The notes under the pieces were generated by a model. It searched no databases. It was given only the letters and a program-made list of their open reading frames with translations, and had not been told where the DNA came from. From Bacteroidales bacterium UBA4073 (GTDB lineage Bacteria; Bacteroidota; Bacteroidia; Bacteroidales; Tenuifilaceae): 17,364 nt of DNA. The stretch covers positions 1-17,364 of the forward strand of contig DFYV01000174.1 in NCBI GenBank assembly GCA_002383425.1, read 5' to 3'. Below are positions 14,555 to 17,364 of the stretch, piece after piece. The stretch's first letter is position 1, and each line of letters starts with the position of its first letter. Made by a program: the position numbers and the translations under genes.

Positions 14555-16445
14555 TTACCTTATTTCTAAAGTTGAGCCAAGTTCAACTTCAAATGTGCTA
14601 TTTATACTTGTTTCGTTCTGTGCATCTAATATGAGGCTAGAGTTATTTATTACTCTAACATTTTGAACATTAATATTGCAACCATTTACTGTCGTATTAG
14701 TCGTTACCGTTTGATTTACAAAATTTGTGGTAGAGCATAAAGCAACTTGTACTGATCTAAAAGCATTTACCCTACCAAAACCAGTTTGATCGCATCTACC
14801 ATCGGTATATGTATAACCTCCTATCTTATCTGCTGAACCTGTTAGAATATTGAAAACTTCATAGGGTGTTAAGTTGGGGTTTACTGATAATAATAATGCA
14901 GCAACAGCGGCAACAACGGGGCAAGAATGAGAAGTACCTCCAAAACGACCCGTATATGAAAGATTATTTGTTCCTGTATTAGGCAATGTTTCTCCTGTTG
15001 CAGGCGGATGAATTCCTGTTGATGGCCATGGATTATATCCAGCATTTCCTGGAATATCTAAAGTCCACATTTCAAAAGTTTCGCCACTAATACCACCACA
15101 TCCAGGGAAATAAACCTCTGGGGGATATGCTCTGTGAGAGGGAGCAACTATATCTATAAGTGAGCTTATTGGACTATAATCGGCTTGCTTGTCATATCTA
15201 TCCGAAGCACCAACTGTCAGAAGACCATTTACATTTGCATTTGCAGGGAATGTAACATAACCATTGTAATTGCAAGAATTATGACGAGCTGTATTACCAG
15301 CAGCAAAAACAACTACCACATTATTGTTTATTGCGTATTGAATAGCAGCTACAATTGCAGGTATAAAGTTATTAATAGGTGTATCATAACCCCAACTATT
15401 AGAAATGATGTTTGCTTCATTATCCACAGCAAACACAATGCCGTCTGCCATTTCATCAGAATTTGTATTATTATCCCATCTTAAAGGCATAATTCTGCAA
15501 TTTGGTGCAATTCCTGCAATTCCTTCATTATTATTCATAGTAGCCCCGATAACACCAGCACAGGCATTTCCATGATTATAGTCTCCTATTGGTGATGGAT
15601 TATTTGAATCACCTGAACCAAAATTACTACCATTTAGCCTTACTTGTCTTGTATTAGGTAAATCGGGATGGTCTGAAGTAACACCTTCGTCAGAAACTGC
15701 AACTATAATATTGTTATTACCCGTTGTAATATCCCATGCTTCAGGTGCATCAATATCAGCATCAGAAATTCCGCTATGCCCATTAAATGTTTGACCTGTG
15801 TTGTGACAAGTGATTTGAAACTTAAAATACGGGTCATTTGGAAGTTCACTAAACAATTCGGCTCTACAAATAATATTTGGATATGCAAAAACAAAATTTC
15901 CAGATTCATACAACCAATTTGCAACTTCAATAATATCTTCATATTTAGATATTAGAACAGATTCATAAATCTTTGTGGTTTTGGACTTCTTTAGATTATA
16001 TTTTTTAAGTATTTCTTCCCGAACAGATTCTTTTATTTCGTCTTTAAATTTTATAATTATATCGTCTGCAAAGCCAAACTCTAAATTATCTTTTGTTTTA
16101 TAAACTCTTCTGACGGATATTATGTCACTATCAAACAGTAATTTGTTAATTTTCTCTTCTATTTTTTACATCCTTTATCTTAACTTTACAAATATCCGTA
16201 TTTAACCAATAAATTTCTACTTGGCCAAATAGTTGTTTTGTAAACTTTTCAAAGTTGGATTTTTGCAATGTTGGTTTTTTCTTAACAAGTAATTTATCGG
16301 GCAATTGAATAATTTGAACTTTCTCATCGAAAGCGTAATAAAAAAGTTTTTTGGTTTTATCTTCATCTGAATTAAAGGATAATGTAATAATACTAAAAAT
16401 ACTTGTGATGATAATAATTTTTAAGTTGAGTTTAATGGTTTTCAT
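14555..16445 (-). CDS. S8 subtilisin-like serine peptidase, split by a frameshift
   Basis: Two frames together read as one secreted peptidase of about 629 residues. Frame 1 (16445 to about 16164) gives a signal peptide and the start of the propeptide (KLFYYAFDEKVQI). Frame 2, open from 16165 to 14555, continues the propeptide (FADDIIIKFKDEI, YEDIIEVANWLYESGNFVFAYPN, a fervidolysin-type prodomain pattern). It then gives the catalytic domain, with Asp in AVSDEGV, His in NHGNACAGV, oxyanion Asn in FAAGN and Ser in GGTSHSCP. In the rejoined protein these are about residues 252, 291, 384 and 505. The last 70 residues form a 3-coathanger-like beta stack (VNGCNINVQNV... ending GSTLEIR); no standard T9SS domain is visible. 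The +1 shift falls in an A6 run (16162-16167). The 452-residue frame starting at TTG 15913 alone would lack a signal peptide. Second gene of the lipoprotein-S8-S74 group. Confidence 0.82.
16162..16167 (-). other. A6 homopolymer at the frameshift of the S8 peptidase gene
   Basis: The minus strand reads gta aaa aat aga in frame 1, and stops shortly after (stop at 16146-16148). Removing one A gives gta aaa ata gaa gag, which continues straight into frame 2, whose own upstream stop is the TAA at 16166-16168. So a single-base change in this run joins the two halves. Confidence 0.85.
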
Positions 16446-16447
16446 GG

Positions 16448-16846
16448 TTACTGAATTTTATTTATGTAGATTATTATTACTTGTGTAAAATTATCAATAG
16501 GATAAAAACTTGGATTAAGCATAGTTGATGGTGGACAATCAAATACTTTTAGTTCTTCGTCGTTAGCAATTTTGTAACTAAACTGAACAGAATCTCCCTT
16601 TAAATAATCAATCCCAAAATCTAAGTTGCTTGTATCCAAATCATAAATTGACGGAGGAACATTAAATGATAATAAAGAATCTTCCTTGTTCGTAATTATG
16701 AAAATACCAAAAAGAGTATTATCAGTATCTTTTTCACGACATTTTAGGTAACCAACAATTCTACCTTTATCATTAATAGTAGAATCCTCTTGTTTGTCAC
16801 ATGAAGAAAACAAGATTGCAAATAAGATTAATAAATACGTTTTCAT
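16448..16846 (-). CDS. Small putative lipoprotein, function unknown
   Basis: 132 residues. The N-terminus is a lipoprotein signal: MK start, hydrophobic core, then FSSC with Cys16 as the lipidation site (the -3 residue is Phe, slightly off consensus). Charged residues follow directly (DKQED), which recalls the acidic surface-export signal of Bacteroidota lipoproteins, so it may sit on the outer face of the outer membrane. The rest is a beta-rich domain without a family I recognise. Its stop lies 2 nt before the S8 peptidase ATG, so the two are surely co-transcribed; it could be an inhibitor or accessory factor of the peptidase, but that is only suggested by position. AT-rich like its neighbour. 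Confidence 0.7.
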   Translation of the reverse strand: MKTYLLILFAILFSSCDKQEDSTINDKGRIVGYLKCREKDTDNTLFGIFIITNKEDSLLSFNVPPSIYDLDTSNLDFGIDYLKGDSVQFSYKIANDEELKVFDCPPSTMLNPSFYPIDNFTQVIIIYINKIQ

Positions 16847-16862
16847 GTTTTAAATTTTTAGG

Positions 16863-16915
16863 TGGGTTCTAAAAATTCATTTTTTCAATTTTTGATTCAA
16901 AAAACGTAGAACCCA
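16863..16915. repeat. Inverted repeat in front of the lipoprotein gene
   Basis: Perfect 8 bp arms tgggttct (16863-16870) and agaaccca (16908-16915), 37 nt apart. They lie 17-69 nt upstream of the lipoprotein start codon, so they fall in its leader or promoter. Could be an operator or an mRNA hairpin; nothing in the sequence decides. Confidence 0.55.
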
Positions 16916-17075
16916 TTAACGTTTTTTAAAAATCATTACAGGAGCAAGTTACTAACCTATACCAAAAAAGTCAATATTTTAACATTAGCCTTTCCAAATA
17001 TTCATATATCCTTCTGTATAACAGCTATTTAATCTGATAAATTTTATTGAAAAACATGCTCGTGCCTGAAAGTAA

Positions 17076-17332
17076 AAGTTGAAAGTTAAAGGATAAAGGA
17101 TAAAGGATAAAGTTCGAGGTTCAGGGTTCAAGGCTCGAAATTCCAGATTCCAGATTTCAGATTCCAGATTCAAAATTTCAGATTCAAAACCCATGTTTTA
17201 CTATCAACCGTCAATCATCAACCATCAACTTTTTCCCCGACCAACGAACAACGACCAACGAACAACGAACAAAAAGAGTTAAACGTTAAACGTTAAACGA
17301 TAGCCATTTAGAGGTTTGAGGTTAAAGGTTCA
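17076..17332 (+). repeat. Heptamer tandem-repeat array, copy 3 (longest)
   Basis: About 250 bp of period-7 DNA with many different units: aaagtt-type, ggataaa three times (17091-17111), gaggttc / agggttc / aaggctc / gaaattc (17116-17143), cagattc-type (17144-17185), accatca-type (17207-17227), an acttttt-ccccgac linker, caacgaa-type four times (17242-17269), cgttaaa-type three times (17277-17297) and aggttca-type three times (17312-17332). From 17116 to 17192 eleven heptads run without a break in register. The region 16847-17364 holds no credible gene; the frame at 16985-17194 (minus) is mostly this repeat. Confidence 0.9.
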
Positions 17333-17364
17333 AAATCATGTTAAAAGGCAAAATTAAAAAGTAA

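Noticed and set aside
16985..17194. 69-residue frame on the minus strand with repetitive Leu/Glu/Ser-rich start
   Set aside because: Its first part is translated CCAGATT-type heptamers of array 3; the rest is AT-rich intergenic DNA without a recognisable domain.

Overview
The window looks like chromosomal DNA of a Bacteroidota bacterium, probably Bacteroidales-like. Three things point there: promoter boxes of the TTTG / TAnnTTTG type in front of several genes, a type IX secretion (T9SS) C-terminal sorting domain on one secreted protein, and the families present (a Bacteroidota-type GlnA, an orphan LolD, a TIGR02757/DUF2400 protein, a 3-coathanger-like tail on a subtilase). No ribosomal RNA, tRNA, CRISPR array or phage gene was recognised.

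Layout. 1-232: tandem heptamer repeats, then a promoter. 233-2624 (+): a GT4 glycosyltransferase overlapping a UDP-GlcNAc 2-epimerase (wecB), the end of a surface-polysaccharide gene set. 2750-4255 (-): glutamine synthetase. 4256-5224: a long gene-free stretch with a 261 bp MITE-like element (A). 5225-7861 (-): valyl-tRNA synthetase, divergent from a small LPP20-like secreted protein (7997-8365, +). 8366-9272: a second gene-free stretch made mostly of repeats: a palindrome-bearing insert, a 75 bp hairpin element and a second MITE (B, 272 bp) inverted relative to A. 9273-10610 (-): saccharopine-dehydrogenase-like oxidoreductase with a strong stem-loop behind its stop. 10747-13224 (+): a TatA/B-like membrane protein, LolD ATPase, DUF2400 protein and TrmN6 tRNA methyltransferase, the last three almost contiguous. 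13225-13549: heptamer repeats, a 20-mer repeat and a terminator. 13550-16846 (-): an AT-rich secreted-protein cluster read leftwards: lipoprotein, subtilisin-like (S8) peptidase interrupted by a frameshift in an A6 run, and an S74 chaperone/T9SS-CTD protein. 16847-17364: no gene; an inverted repeat and the longest heptamer array.

The strongest non-genic signals are two. First, a pair of inverted MITEs with GTAAC-type terminal inverted repeats and 8 bp flanking direct repeats (AGGTAGAA at B; AAAACTTT/AAAACTTC at A), features that recall IS66-family ends; the pair brackets valS and the LPP20 gene. Second, three intergenic arrays made of many different 7 bp tandem units that keep the same module order and orientation, with a dispersed 20-mer nested twice in one of them. 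Both were read by eye, without any database search. The housekeeping genes look ordinary.
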